Positions 43,743 to 44,012 of a stretch of 44,012 bases of DNA are shown one piece after another; position 1 is the stretch's first letter; each line of letters begins with the position of its first letter. A program made the position numbers and the translations under genes. The stretch comes from Gnetum montanum (taxonomy: Eukaryota; Streptophyta; Gnetopsida; Gnetales; Gnetaceae): the NCBI GenBank assembly GCA_015680685.1, contig MNCI01034251.1, positions 1 through 44,012 of the forward strand. Reading direction: 5' to 3'. Under the pieces are notes generated by a model. It was not told where the DNA came from, ran no database searches, and saw only the letters and a list, made by a program, of their open reading frames with translations.

Positions 43743-44012
43743 TGAAACACCATCAAGAAAACATATGTTGTAACCTTTTTGTAATGTAACCTTCGCCCCA
43801 TGAAAATTGAGGCTAAAAATTCTTTGTAAAATGTGAAGATTATAATCCAAGAAATGTTATTTCACATACTTTAGCTTTTGGAGATGAAAATGTCTCATTA
43901 GTGGTCAAAGCCTCGACCCTAAAGTGAAAAATTCATATCATGCCTATATTTGGGCCAAGGAGGGTAAAAATGCCTTTTGGATTGCTAAAATTGGCATTTT
44001 CATCAGTTTTGT
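43743..44012 (+). repeat. 3' LTR of element F, first 270 bases
   Basis: Starts TGAAACACCATC and matches 24861-25120 in the same orientation with mostly single-base differences and small indels. The rest lies beyond the window. Confidence 0.85.

Larger units (their letters stand above)
24861..44012 (+). mobile_element. Element F: giant Tat/Ogre-like LTR retrotransposon (runs past the window)
   Basis: The LTR start at 24861 recurs at 43743 in the same orientation, so one element spans at least 19.1 kb. Plus-strand order: LTR, gag, protease, ~9 kb non-pol block, RT, RNase H, second RNase H, integrase, 3' untranslated region, LTR. A second RNase H after the first and gag of the GKALDWY type mark the Tat lineage of Ty3/gypsy, which includes the very large Ogre elements. 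All coding parts carry stops. The non-pol block holds an antisense spliced gene and a tandem array. The right LTR is cut by the window end, so no TSD can be checked. Confidence 0.85.

Overview
This window looks like intergenic DNA from a large, repeat-rich plant nuclear genome. It is AT-rich. I found no intact host gene, no rRNA or tRNA gene and no bacterial feature. Almost everything I can recognise is a decayed LTR retrotransposon of plant Ty3/gypsy type (Athila/Tat clade and others), plus one LINE remnant. Giant Tat/Ogre-like elements and long-decayed nested insertions fit a gymnosperm or another large-genome seed plant, but the species cannot be read from the sequence. Most breaks in the old reading frames are TAG stops at former CAG or TGG codons, as expected from deamination of methylated cytosine in silenced plant repeats.

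Layout, left to right. 1-593: flank with short tandem repeats. 594-6780: element A, a plus-strand gypsy element with a 2.3 kb 5' LTR, an initiator-Met-type primer binding site, dead gag and pol, and a truncated 3' LTR; integrase is deleted. 6785-8260: two inverted copies of a dispersed repeat called R1 here. 8741-21811: an old minus-strand Athila/Tat-type element, split into pieces (integrase, RNase H, RT, and much further right the protease end) by later insertions. These are solo LTR B (10353-11607, TSD TGAGT), LTR C (minus strand, running into a 196-base assembly gap), solo LTR D (13435-14328) and element E. 14399-21320: element E, a complete non-autonomous element with two LTRs, perfect TSD ATCCC, a tRNA-Asp-type primer site and gag-protease but no RT, RNase H or integrase. 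21812-22341: 5'-truncated LINE. 22342-24860: unassigned sequence, another R1 copy and an assembly scar around a single N.

24861 to the window end: element F, a giant Tat/Ogre-like retrotransposon of at least 19 kb whose LTR start recurs at 43743. It carries gag, protease, RT, two RNase H domains (the second of the type that marks the Tat lineage) and integrase, all decayed. Between protease and RT lie about 9 kb that are not pol. This block holds a spliced gene on the opposite strand (35913 down to 30910, about nine exons, most junctions keeping codon phase) and about 12 units of a diverged ~190 bp tandem repeat.

That antisense gene is the most unusual item. It runs from an ATG to a terminal stop, I do not recognise its product, and it sits where Ogre-type elements are known to carry an intron. 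Antisense orientation would let its introns survive retrotransposition, because they are not introns in the genomic RNA.
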